Translations under genes and position numbers: made by a program
The notes under the pieces: generated by a model
What the model saw: only the letters and a program-made list of their open reading frames with translations
Database searches by the model: none
What the model was told of the DNA's origin: nothing
Assembly: GCA_027045905.1 (NCBI GenBank)
Contig: JALTZY010000330.1
Span: 1 to 34,957 of the forward strand
DNA length: 34,957 nucleotides
DNA from: Paracoccaceae bacterium
GTDB lineage: Bacteria > Pseudomonadota > Alphaproteobacteria > Rhodobacterales > Rhodobacteraceae
Direction: 5' to 3'
Shown here: piece after piece, positions 1 through 8,849 of the stretch
How the letters are laid out: each line of letters opens with the position of its first letter
Numbering within the stretch: position 1 is the stretch's first letter

Positions 1-2
1 CC

Positions 3-620
3 CCCACACCACTTTCGCCCTCCGATCTGGGTGGGGCCAAGGCGCTCGCGGGCGAAGGCGCGGGGCTGGGCGAGGAGGCGGCCAAGGCGCGCGGCCGCCA
101 CCTGCACAAGCTCCTGGAGGTCCTGCCCGACCATGCGCGCGCCGACTGGCCCGACATCGCCCGCGCCCTGCTCGCCGAGACCGAAGCCGAAGACCGCGCC
201 ACCCTCCTGGCCGAGGCCGCCGCGCTTATCACCGACCCGGACCTGGCCCATGTCTTCGCCCCCGGCACGCTGGCCGAAGTCGATCTGCGTGCCCACCTGC
301 CCGCGCCCAACCCACAAGGCAGCCCCCTGCCCCTGCACGGCAGCATCGACCGGCTGATCGTCGGCGAGCGCGAAGTGACCGTCATCGACTTCAAGTCCAA
401 CGCCCTGGTGCCGCAAATGCCCGAGGAAGTGCCCGAGGGTATCCTGCGGCAAATGGGCGCGTATATGGAGGCAATTGCGCAGATTTTCCCTGATCGCGCG
501 GTGAAATGCGCTATCCTCTGGACAACAAAGGCACAATTGATGCCGATCCCGCCCGCGCTCGCTCGCGCCGCGCTGGCCGCCGCCCCGCCGCTCCTTGACG
601 GCGCTGGCCGGGCTACATAG
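3..620 (+). CDS. addA: Double-strand break repair helicase/nuclease AddA, C-terminal part (5' truncated by window edge)
   Basis: Frame-3 reading is open from the window edge to the stop at 620; GRHLHKLLE, GSIDRLIV, VIDFKSN and QMGAY match the PD-(D/E)XK nuclease domain at the AddA C-terminus; immediately upstream of trxA. Confidence 0.88.
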   Translation, partial: PTPLSPSDLGGAKALAGEGAGLGEEAAKARGRHLHKLLEVLPDHARADWPDIARALLAETEAEDRATLLAEAAALITDPDLAHVFAPGTLAEVDLRAHLPAPNPQGSPLPLHGSIDRLIVGEREVTVIDFKSNALVPQMPEEVPEGILRQMGAYMEAIAQIFPDRAVKCAILWTTKAQLMPIPPALARAALAAAPPLLDGAGRAT

Positions 621-656
621 GTTTGCCCCCGAACCGCAATGCCAAGGAGGTGCCTC

Positions 657-977
657 ATGGCCACCGTAGCTGTTACCGATGCCACCTTTGACGAGGAAGT
701 GCGCAATTCCGATATCCCGGTGATCGTCGATTTCTGGGCCGAATGGTGCGGCCCCTGCAAGCAGATCGGCCCGGCCCTGGAAGAACTGGCCGCCGAATAT
801 GCGGGCAAGGTGAAGATCGCCAAGGTCAACGTGGACGAAAACCCGAATTCCCCGGCCCAGTTCGGCGTGCGCGGAATCCCGACCCTGTTCATGTTCAAGA
901 ACGGCGAGGTCGTCTCCAACAAGGTCGGCGCCGCGCCCAAGGCGATGCTGAAAAGCTGGATCGAGGAAGCGCTCTGA
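657..977 (+). CDS. trxA: Thioredoxin
   Basis: [20 protein letters not shown] and [12 protein letters not shown] motifs; AAGGAGG ribosome-binding site upstream of the ATG at 657. Confidence 0.97.
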   Translation: MATVAVTDATFDEEVRNSDIPVIVDFWAEWCGPCKQIGPALEELAAEYAGKVKIAKVNVDENPNSPAQFGVRGIPTLFMFKNGEVVSNKVGAAPKAMLKSWIEEAL

Positions 978-1002
978 AATCATCGCTCGAAGTGCAGGAC
1001 TG

Positions 1003-1027
1003 AGCCCGGCCCCGCGGCCGGGCTTTT
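1003..1027 (+). terminator. Rho-independent terminator downstream of trxA
   Basis: agcccggc-cccgcg-gccgggct followed by tttt. Confidence 0.8.
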
Positions 1028-1062
1028 TCCTTTCCGTGGCGCCGGGTCCGTGGCGCCGGGGC

Positions 1063-1764
1063 TCACCCCCAGCGCACCTCTCCCAGGAAGATGTAGCCGG
1101 CGCCGTAGATGGTCTTGATCAGGCGCGGATTCTTCGGGTCTTCGCCGAGCTTGGTGCGCAGGCGCGAGATGCGTACATCCATGGCCCGGTCGAAGCTTTC
1201 CGACGCCATGCCGCCGAGGCGCTCCTGCATGTACTGGCGCGAGATCAGCCGCCGCGGCGCTTCGAGAAACAGCCGCAGCACCTCGCCTTCGGCATGGCTG
1301 AAGGCCGTTTCCCTTCCGTTGCTGTCTTCGAGCACATAGCGGTCGAAATGGGCGGTCCAGCCGTTGAAATGGGCGGTGTTGGCCGTATCCGCGGCGGGGC
1401 GGGCCTTGCGCAGACGGGCGCGTACACGGGCCACGACCTCGGCGGGCTCGAAGGGCTTGATGATATAGTCGTCGGCGCCGAGCTCCAGCCCGGTTACCCG
1501 GTCCTGCACCTGAGCGCGGCCCGAGATGATGATGATCGAGGCCCCGCTTTCCAGCGCCAGCCGGTGCACCAGCGTCAGCCCGTCGCGATCCGGCAGGCCC
1601 AGGTCCACGAGGCAGACATCCGGGGCCGAGCTTTTCAGCGCCGCCTCGAATTCGGTCGCGCGGCCGAAGGAGACGGTGCGAAACCCCGCCTCCTCCAGCG
1701 CCTCGGCCAGCATCAGGCGGATCTGCGGCTCGTCGTCGAGAATGGCGATCAGCGGGCGGCTCAT
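1063..1764 (-). CDS. OmpR/PhoB-type response regulator (REC + winged helix)
   Basis: N-terminal receiver (ILDDEP, CLVDLGLPDRDG, IIKPFEP) and C-terminal winged helix (RLRTKLGEDPKNPRLIKTIYGAGYIF). Confidence 0.93.
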   Translation of the reverse strand: MSRPLIAILDDEPQIRLMLAEALEEAGFRTVSFGRATEFEAALKSSAPDVCLVDLGLPDRDGLTLVHRLALESGASIIIISGRAQVQDRVTGLELGADDYIIKPFEPAEVVARVRARLRKARPAADTANTAHFNGWTAHFDRYVLEDSNGRETAFSHAEGEVLRLFLEAPRRLISRQYMQERLGGMASESFDRAMDVRISRLRTKLGEDPKNPRLIKTIYGAGYIFLGEVRWG

Positions 1765-3701
1765 GCGCTCAGCTCCCTGGCGAGAAAGGCGGCAAGTTCG
1801 CCCTGAGTAAACGGTTTCTGCAGGATGGGAAAGGCGGCATCGGCGCGGCGCCGGTCGCCGGGGGGCAGCGAGGTCATCAGGCAGGCCGTGGCGGTGGCGC
1901 CTTCGCGGCGCAGGCGGGCAAGCAGCGCATCGCCCGACATCTCGCCGCCGAGGTTGATGTCCGAAAGGATCAGCCCGATTCCGCCGATCCCGGCCAGAAA
2001 CAGCGCCTCCTCCGCGCTGGTCGCCTCGATCACCTGATGACCGAGAGCGATCAGCATTTCGCGCACGCTTTCGCGGATCTCGTCACTGTCCTCGACCAGC
2101 AGCACAAGGCGCGGGGCGGGCTGGGCGTCGGCGTGGCGCAGGGGCAGGCGCAGGGTGACCCGGGCACCGCCTTCGGGGCGGTTGTCCAGCCGGATCTGGC
2201 CGCCGGCCAGCTTGGTCTGGTCGAACACCATCGAAAGCCCCAGCCCCGAGCCCTCGCCGCCCTTGGTCGAGAAGAACGGCTCCAGCGCGTGCTCCAGCGC
2301 CTCGTTGGAAAAGCCGGGGCCGGTATCGGTGACGGTGATCTCCAGCCAGGTGCCGCGCAGGGCGCTGACCGCAATGGCGATCCGCCCCGGCCCGGCGCCG
2401 ATGGCGTCGCGGGCGTTGAGGATCAGGTTCAGCACCATGTCCTGCAGCGCGCCGGGGTCGAGCATGACCTGCTCCGGCAGGGGGGAGAGGTGCATCTCGA
2501 GCCGGACCCCGGCCGGCAGCGAGGGGGTGGCGAGGGTGCGCAGGTCTTCGAACAGAGCCGCCAGGTCGGTGGGCTCAGGGTGCATTTCGCGCCGGCCCGT
2601 GACCGAGGCGATGCGCTCGAGCAGCACCCCGCCGCGCCGCGCCGCGCCGGTGGTGGCGGCCACGAGTTCGCGGACGCGCTCGGGCAGCTCCATCCGCGAC
2701 AGGCGCGCCTGCAGGCCGAGGATGATGGTCAGCAGATTCGAGAAGTCATGCGCCAGCCCCGAGGTAAGCTGGGCGGCCAGTTCGCGCTTGCGGGTCTGGT
2801 TCAGCGCCTCGCGCGCCTGGGCCTCTTCGGTGATGTCCATGGACAGGATATAGACCCCGCGCACCGCCCCGCCGCCTTCCTCCTGGTCCGGGGTGAATGC
2901 CACGCGGATGCGCCGGCCGGTGGGGTCATGGTTGAACTCGGTGACGCTGGCCTCGCCCTTCAGGGCACGTTCGAAAAAGGGCAGGATGCGCGAAAACGCC
3001 TCCTCGCCCAGCGCCTCGCGCGCGTGCAGGCCGAGGATGTTTTCCGGTCGGCCGGGGATGACGCTGGCGAGCTTGCGGTTGGAAAAGGTATAGCGCAGGT
3101 CCGGGTCGAGCCGGGCGATGTGGGCCGGCATCATCTCGGTGGTCAGGCGGGTGCGGCTCTCCATCTCGCTCAATTGGCGTGAGGTCTCCTCGAGCGCGGC
3201 ATTGGTGGCGGCGAGGGTGCGGTTGGCCCGGGCAAGCTCCTCGGTGTAAGCCAGCACCTGCTCGCTCAGCTCTTCGGAACGCGCCCTGAGCAGGGCTTCC
3301 TGGCGCTTGATGCCGGTAATGTCGGTATAGACCGCGACCCAGCCGCCCTGCGGAAGCGGGCTGCCCTCGACCGAGATCACCCGCCCGTTGGCCCGTATGC
3401 GCTCCATGTAATGCGGCTCGAAGGCCAGCGCCTGATCCACCTTTTCCTGCACGAAGGCATCGTGGTCCGCCACCGCACCGTATTCGCCCTGTTCCACCAG
3501 GTAGCGGATGGTGTCGGCAAAGGGGGTGCCCGGCGCCACCAGCCTGTCGGGCAGGGCGAACATCTCCTGGAAGCGGCGGTTGACCACCACCAGCCGCAAA
3601 TCGCTGTCATAGATCGACAGCGCCTGCTGGATCAGGTTCAGCCCGGCCTGGGTCAGGGCGGCGATGTCGGTCTTTCGCGCCAAGAATGCCTCCTCGGCCA
3701 A
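1761..3701 (-). CDS. PAS-domain hybrid sensor histidine kinase (PAS_7-like/PAS, HisKA, HATPase, C-terminal receiver)
   Basis: LTSGLAHDFSNLLTIILG H-box, NLILNARDAI N-box, DTGPGFS and GSGLGLSMV G-boxes, C-terminal LVEDSDEIRE...ILSDINLGGEMSG receiver. Overlaps the response regulator by ATGA. The start is uncertain: a TTG at 3683 lies behind a GAGGAGG. Confidence 0.92.
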   Translation of the reverse strand: MAEEAFLARKTDIAALTQAGLNLIQQALSIYDSDLRLVVVNRRFQEMFALPDRLVAPGTPFADTIRYLVEQGEYGAVADHDAFVQEKVDQALAFEPHYMERIRANGRVISVEGSPLPQGGWVAVYTDITGIKRQEALLRARSEELSEQVLAYTEELARANRTLAATNAALEETSRQLSEMESRTRLTTEMMPAHIARLDPDLRYTFSNRKLASVIPGRPENILGLHAREALGEEAFSRILPFFERALKGEASVTEFNHDPTGRRIRVAFTPDQEEGGGAVRGVYILSMDITEEAQAREALNQTRKRELAAQLTSGLAHDFSNLLTIILGLQARLSRMELPERVRELVAATTGAARRGGVLLERIASVTGRREMHPEPTDLAALFEDLRTLATPSLPAGVRLEMHLSPLPEQVMLDPGALQDMVLNLILNARDAIGAGPGRIAIAVSALRGTWLEITVTDTGPGFSNEALEHALEPFFSTKGGEGSGLGLSMVFDQTKLAGGQIRLDNRPEGGARVTLRLPLRHADAQPAPRLVLLVEDSDEIRESVREMLIALGHQVIEATSAEEALFLAGIGGIGLILSDINLGGEMSGDALLARLRREGATATACLMTSLPPGDRRRADAAFPILQKPFTQGELAAFLARELSA

Positions 3702-3758
3702 TCGCTACCACCGCTTCCGGGCCGGGAAAAGCCCCGGCTGAGGCTGGTGCGCCTGTAA

Positions 3759-3774
3759 CAATTCGTTAGAATTG
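3759..3774. promoter_or_regulatory. Inverted repeat CAATTC-gtta-GAATTG in a divergent intergenic region (candidate operator)
   Basis: Perfect 6-bp arms with a 4-nt spacer, between divergent genes. Confidence 0.5.
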
Positions 3775-3783
3775 CGAAAAACT

Positions 3784-3800
3784 GCGGCAAATTTTGCCGC
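3784..3800. promoter_or_regulatory. 17-bp palindrome GCGGCAAA-t-TTTGCCGC (candidate operator)
   Basis: Perfect 8-1-8 palindrome between the divergent histidine kinase and acyl-CoA synthetase genes. Confidence 0.55.
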
Positions 3801-3882
3801 GCAAGCATATAGTCGGCTTGCGATACTCAAGAGAATCGCTCAAGCGATCGGGTGCGCCCAAACGGCGTGGGGAGGAAAAGAC

Positions 3883-5862
3883 GTGGCTGACGCAAATGCG
3901 GACAAGGGGCTGCCGCCCTCGATTCCGGCGCTTCTGGAGCGCAATGCGGAGAAATTTGCCGACCGGCCGGCCTATCGCGAAAAGGAATTCGGCATCTGGC
4001 AACAATGGAGCTGGGCCGAGGCGCGCGAAGAGATCACCAATCTGGCGCTGGGGCTGTTGATCCTCGGGATCGAGCGCGGCGACCATGTAGCGATCATCGG
4101 CCGCAACCGTCCGGCCCATTACTGGGCCATGGTGGCCGCGCAGATGTGCGGGGCGGTGCCGGTGCCTGTCTATCAGGACTCGGTGGCCGAAGAGATGGCC
4201 TATGTGCTCGACCATTGCCATGCGCGCTTTGTCATCTGCGGCGATCAGGAGCAGGTGGACAAGGTGATCGAGGTGCAGGAAAAGGTGCACCACATCGAGC
4301 ATGTTATCTATTACGACAAGCGCGGGATGCGCAAATACGACCACACGCATCTGCACTGGTATCACACGGTACAGGAAGAGGGGCGCGTCGCCCATGAGCG
4401 GGTGGAAAGGGAGCTTGAAAAGCGCCGTAGCGAACTCACGCTCGATTCCACCTGTGTGATGCTCTATACGTCGGGCACCACCGGCAAGCCCAAGGGCGTG
4501 GTGCTTTCGAACCGCAACATCATTGTCAGCTCGAAGAACTCGGCCGAATTCGACAACCTGACCGAAAGGGAAGACATTCTCGCCTATCTGCCCATGGCCT
4601 GGGTGGGAGATTTCATCTTTTCGGTGGGCCAGGCCTATTGGTGCGGCTTCTGCGTCAACTGCCCGGAGAGCCAGGACACGATGATGACCGATCTGCGCGA
4701 GATCGGGCCCACCTATTATTTCGCCCCGCCGCGGGTATTCGAGACCCAGCTGACCGGCGTGATGATCCGCATGGAGGATGCCGGGCGGTTCAAGAAATGG
4801 CTGTTTCGCCATTACATGGAGCTTGCCAAAAGGGTCGGCCCGGCGATCCTCGACGGCCGGCCGGTGGGCGCCATGGACCGGCTGCGCTACCGGCTGGGCG
4901 AGCTGTTCATCTACGGTCCGCTGAAGAACACGCTCGGCCTCAGCCGGGTGCGCGTGGGCTATACGGCAGGCGAGGCGATCGGGCCGGAGATCTTCGAATT
5001 CTACCGCTCGCTGGGGATCAACCTCAAGCAGCTCTACGGCCAGACCGAGGCGACCGTGTTCATCACCGTGCAGCCCGATGGCGAGGTGCGCCCGGATACG
5101 GTGGGGGTGCCTGCGCCGGGGGTCGAGGTGAGGATCGCCGACAATGGCGAGATCTTCTACCGCTCGCCCGGCGTCTTCGTCGAATATTACCAGAACCCGG
5201 AGAGCACCGCCTCGACCAAGGATGCAGAGGGCTGGGTGGCCACGGGCGATGCGGGCTTCTTCGAGGAAAGCACCGGCCATCTGCGCATCATCGACCGGGC
5301 CAAGGATGTGGGCAAGATGGCCGATGGCAGCCTGTTCGCGCCGAAATACGTGGAGAACAAGCTCAAATTCTACCCCGACATCCTCGAGGCGGTGGTATTC
5401 GGCGACGGGCGCGAGATGTGCACCGCTTTCATCAATATCGACCTTACCGCGGTGGGCAACTGGGCCGAGCGCAACAATATCGCCTATGCCTCCTATCAGG
5501 AGCTTGCCGGACATCCGCAGGTGCTCGAGACCATCAAGGCCCATGTGGAGGAGGTGAACCGCTCCGTGGCGCAGGACGAGATGCTCTCGGGCTGCCAGAT
5601 CCACCGCTTCCTGGTGCTGCACAAGGAGCTTGATGCCGATGACGGCGAGATGACCCGCACCCGCAAGGTGCGCCGGGTCGTCGTGGCCGACAAATACGCC
5701 GATCTGATCGACGCGCTCTATTCCGGCAGAAGCGAGCAATATACCGAAACCGAAGTGACCTATGAAGACGGCCGCAAGGGCAAGATCTGCGCTACGCTGA
5801 AAATCGTGGATGCCAAGGTCTTCGAGGTCGCCGGGGCCGGGGGGAAGGTGGCTGCACAATGA
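3883..5862 (+). CDS. AMP-dependent long-chain acyl-CoA synthetase
   Basis: Canonical LYTSGTTGKPKGVVLSN P-loop, YGQTEAT, and C-terminal TRTRKVRR. GTG start at 3883 behind GGAGGAAA; the ORF extends upstream to 3772 but that lies over the palindromes. Confidence 0.92.
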   Translation: MADANADKGLPPSIPALLERNAEKFADRPAYREKEFGIWQQWSWAEAREEITNLALGLLILGIERGDHVAIIGRNRPAHYWAMVAAQMCGAVPVPVYQDSVAEEMAYVLDHCHARFVICGDQEQVDKVIEVQEKVHHIEHVIYYDKRGMRKYDHTHLHWYHTVQEEGRVAHERVERELEKRRSELTLDSTCVMLYTSGTTGKPKGVVLSNRNIIVSSKNSAEFDNLTEREDILAYLPMAWVGDFIFSVGQAYWCGFCVNCPESQDTMMTDLREIGPTYYFAPPRVFETQLTGVMIRMEDAGRFKKWLFRHYMELAKRVGPAILDGRPVGAMDRLRYRLGELFIYGPLKNTLGLSRVRVGYTAGEAIGPEIFEFYRSLGINLKQLYGQTEATVFITVQPDGEVRPDTVGVPAPGVEVRIADNGEIFYRSPGVFVEYYQNPESTASTKDAEGWVATGDAGFFEESTGHLRIIDRAKDVGKMADGSLFAPKYVENKLKFYPDILEAVVFGDGREMCTAFINIDLTAVGNWAERNNIAYASYQELAGHPQVLETIKAHVEEVNRSVAQDEMLSGCQIHRFLVLHKELDADDGEMTRTRKVRRVVVADKYADLIDALYSGRSEQYTETEVTYEDGRKGKICATLKIVDAKVFEVAGAGGKVAAQ

Positions 5863-6680
5863 CCGACATGAATGCCGAAAGCTACGTCACCGAAGACGGC
5901 CGCACCATCGGCGGCGTGATCATGGAGATGAAGAACATCACCCTGCGCTTCGGCGGGGTGACGGCGATCCAGGACATTTCCTTCGATATACGCGAAGGCG
6001 AGATTCGCGCCATCATCGGTCCCAACGGCGCCGGCAAGTCCTCGATGCTGAACGTGATCAGCGGCTTTTATGTGCCCCAGGAGGGCGAGGTCTGGTTCCG
6101 CGGCCGGCGCCGGGCGAAGATGAAGCCCTATCAGGTGGCGCGCCAGGGCATCGCCCGCACCTTTCAGAACATCGCCCTGTTCGAGGGGATGAGCGTGCTG
6201 GACAACGTGATGACCGGGCGACTGACCAGGATGAAGACCGGGCTGGCGGCCCAGGCGCTCTGGTTCGGCCGTGCCGAGAGAGAAGAGATCGAGCACCGCG
6301 AGAAGGTGGAGAAGATCATCGACTTTCTGGAGATCCAGGCGATCCGCAAGACACCCGTGGGTCGCCTGCCCTACGGGCTGAAGAAGCGGGTCGAGCTGGC
6401 CCGCGCCCTGGCCGCCGAGCCCGCGCTTCTGCTGCTGGACGAGCCGATGGCGGGCATGAATGTCGAGGAAAAGGAGGACATGAGCCGCTTCATCCTCGAC
6501 GTGAACGACGAGTTCGGCACCACGATCTGCCTGATCGAGCACGACATGGGCGTGGTGATGGACCTCTCCGACCGGGTCGTGGTCATGGATTACGGCAAGA
6601 AGATCGGTGACGGCACCCCGGATGAGGTGCGCAACAACCAGGCGGTGATCGACGCCTATCTGGGGGTGGCCCATGACTGA
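5859..6680 (+). CDS. Branched-chain amino acid-type (HAAT) ABC transporter ATP-binding protein, LivG-like
   Basis: Walker A GPNGAGKSS, signature PYGLKKRVELARAL, Walker B LLLLDEPMAGM, LivG-type ARTFQNIALF; overlaps the upstream gene by 4 nt. Confidence 0.94.
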   Translation: MTDMNAESYVTEDGRTIGGVIMEMKNITLRFGGVTAIQDISFDIREGEIRAIIGPNGAGKSSMLNVISGFYVPQEGEVWFRGRRRAKMKPYQVARQGIARTFQNIALFEGMSVLDNVMTGRLTRMKTGLAAQALWFGRAEREEIEHREKVEKIIDFLEIQAIRKTPVGRLPYGLKKRVELARALAAEPALLLLDEPMAGMNVEEKEDMSRFILDVNDEFGTTICLIEHDMGVVMDLSDRVVVMDYGKKIGDGTPDEVRNNQAVIDAYLGVAHD

Positions 6681-6712
6681 ACCGAAGCAACAATCCAAGC
6701 GCGGAGGCGCCG

Positions 6713-7699
6713 ATGCCTGAACAATTCCTGTGGGCCATGGAAGTCATGCTCAACGGCCTCATGGCCGGGGTGCTCTATGCGCTCGTGGCGCTGGGCTTCG
6801 TGCTGATCTTCAAGGCGTCCGGCGTGTTCAACTACGCCCAGGGCGTGATGGCGCTGTTCGCGGCGATGACTCTGGTGGGGCTTCAGAAGGGTCAGGTGCC
6901 CTTCGCACATCTGATCAATACGATCTTCGGAACCGATGTGCACAAGTTCGGCTGGGAACTGGCGCCCTGGCTGGCGATATTGCTGACCGCCGGGGTCATG
7001 GTGCTGTTTGCCTGGCTGGTGCAGAGATTCATCCTTCAGCATCTGGTCAACCAGCCCGACATCATCCTGTTCATGGCGACAATCGGGCTGGCCTATTTCA
7101 TGGAGGGCTTTGCCGATCTGATGTGGGGCGCCGATATCAAGACGCTGGATATCGGCCTGCCCCAGGGGGTCAATGCCTGGATCGACGAAACCACGTTCAA
7201 TCTGTTCGGCTATGGCTTCTTCATCGACAATCTCGACATCGCGGCGACCATCGTGGCGGCGCTGCTGGTGGTGGCGCTGGTGCTGTTCAGCCAGTACACC
7301 AAGCAGGGCCGGGCCATGCGCGCGGTGGCCGATGATCACCAGGCGGCGCTGTCGGTGGGCATTTCGCTGCGCTTCATCTGGGTGATGGTCTGGTCGGTGG
7401 CCGGATTCGTGGCGCTTGTCGCCGGCATCATGTGGGGGGCCAAGTCCGGTGTGCAGTTCAGCCTCAGCCTGATCGCGCTGAAGGCGCTGCCGGTCCTGAT
7501 GCTGGGCGGGTTTACCTCGATCCCCGGTGCCATTGTCGGCGGGCTGATCATCGGCGTGGGCGAGAAGCTGTTCGAATTCCTCGTCGGTCCGCATATCGGC
7601 GGCGCCACGGAGAACTGGTTCGCCTATGTGCTGGCGCTCATTTTCCTCGTCTTCCGGCCGCAGGGGCTGTTTGGCGAAAAGATCATCGAGAGGGTCTGA
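6713..7699 (+). CDS. HAAT ABC transporter permease, LivH-like
   Basis: Multi-TM; NGLMAGVLYALVALGFVLIFKASGVFNYAQG is typical of LivH. Confidence 0.93.
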   Translation: MPEQFLWAMEVMLNGLMAGVLYALVALGFVLIFKASGVFNYAQGVMALFAAMTLVGLQKGQVPFAHLINTIFGTDVHKFGWELAPWLAILLTAGVMVLFAWLVQRFILQHLVNQPDIILFMATIGLAYFMEGFADLMWGADIKTLDIGLPQGVNAWIDETTFNLFGYGFFIDNLDIAATIVAALLVVALVLFSQYTKQGRAMRAVADDHQAALSVGISLRFIWVMVWSVAGFVALVAGIMWGAKSGVQFSLSLIALKALPVLMLGGFTSIPGAIVGGLIIGVGEKLFEFLVGPHIGGATENWFAYVLALIFLVFRPQGLFGEKIIERV

Positions 7700-7701
7700 C
7701 C

Positions 7702-8778
7702 ATGATTTATCGTGAAGCCGGGGATTTCAAGACTTCCTACCGCGAGGACAGCCAGACCTTTCCCATCAAGCTGGACCGGCGCGCCTACTGGACGCTGATG
7801 GTGGTGGCCTTTGCCGTCGTGCCCTTCGTCATCAACGATTACTGGGCGAATGCGGTGCTGCTGCCCTTCCTGATCTATGCGATCGCGGCGCTGGGGCTCA
7901 ATATCCTGACCGGCTATGCGGGCCAGGTCAGCCTGGGCACCGGCGGCTTCATGGCCGTGGGGGCCTATGCGGCCTACAAGCTGATGACCGCCTTTCCCGA
8001 TGTGCCGATTCTGTTTCATGTCCTGATCGCCGGCGCCATCACCGCGCTGGTGGGCATGGCCTTCGGTCTACCGAGCCTGCGCATCAAGGGCTTCTATCTG
8101 GCGGTGGCGACGCTGGCGGCGCAGTTCTTCCTTGTCTGGCTGTTCAACAAGGTGCCATGGTTCTTCAACTATTCCGCCTCGGGCATGATCAACGCCCCCG
8201 AGCGCACCATGTTCGGCGCCGCGATCACCGGGGCCGAGGCCTCGGCCCCGGCGCGCTACCTGTTCTGCCTGATCCTGACCGTGGCGCTGGCATGGATCGC
8301 CCGCAATCTCACGCGCGGCTCGGTGGGGCGCAAGTGGATGGCGATTCGCGACATGGACATCGCCGCCGAGATCATCGGGGTGAATCCGCTGACCGCCAAG
8401 CTGTCGGCCTTTGCCGTGTCGAGCTTCTTCATCGGCGTTGCCGGGGCGCTGCTGTTCGCGGTCTATCTGGGCGCGGTCGAGGTGGGCGAGGCCTTCGGCA
8501 TCCAGAAGAGCTTCCTGATTCTGTTCATGATCATCATCGGCGGACTGGGCTCGATCTTCGGCTCCTTTGCCGGCGCAGCCTTCATGGTGCTGATGCCGGT
8601 GCTGCTGAAGAACGTGCTGGTTGACGGCTTCGGCTGGGCCACGGACCTGGCGGCGCATTTCCAGTTCATGATCGTGGGCGCGCTGATCATCGTCTTTCTG
8701 GTATTCGAGCCGCATGGCCTGGCCCAGCTGTGGCGTCTGGCCAAGGAAAAACTGAGACTCTGGCCCTTCCCGCACTGA
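7702..8778 (+). CDS. HAAT ABC transporter permease, LivM-like
   Basis: Multi-TM; ALGLNILTGYAGQVSLGTGGFMAVGAY and GLPSLRIKGFYLAVATLA; ATG at 7702 directly after the LivH stop. Confidence 0.93.
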   Translation: MIYREAGDFKTSYREDSQTFPIKLDRRAYWTLMVVAFAVVPFVINDYWANAVLLPFLIYAIAALGLNILTGYAGQVSLGTGGFMAVGAYAAYKLMTAFPDVPILFHVLIAGAITALVGMAFGLPSLRIKGFYLAVATLAAQFFLVWLFNKVPWFFNYSASGMINAPERTMFGAAITGAEASAPARYLFCLILTVALAWIARNLTRGSVGRKWMAIRDMDIAAEIIGVNPLTAKLSAFAVSSFFIGVAGALLFAVYLGAVEVGEAFGIQKSFLILFMIIIGGLGSIFGSFAGAAFMVLMPVLLKNVLVDGFGWATDLAAHFQFMIVGALIIVFLVFEPHGLAQLWRLAKEKLRLWPFPH

Positions 8779-8849
8779 CGGGCAGGCGACAAGGAGGGCG
8801 TGCCTTGACGAAGGTGCGCGATTTGCAAAACCTAGGGAGGAGCAAGCAA

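Noticed and set aside
3766-5859. 697-aa minus-strand ORF mirroring the acyl-CoA synthetase
   Set aside because: Antisense to a clear canonical enzyme; low-complexity His/Leu/Gly/Arg-rich translation typical of antisense frames in high-GC DNA.
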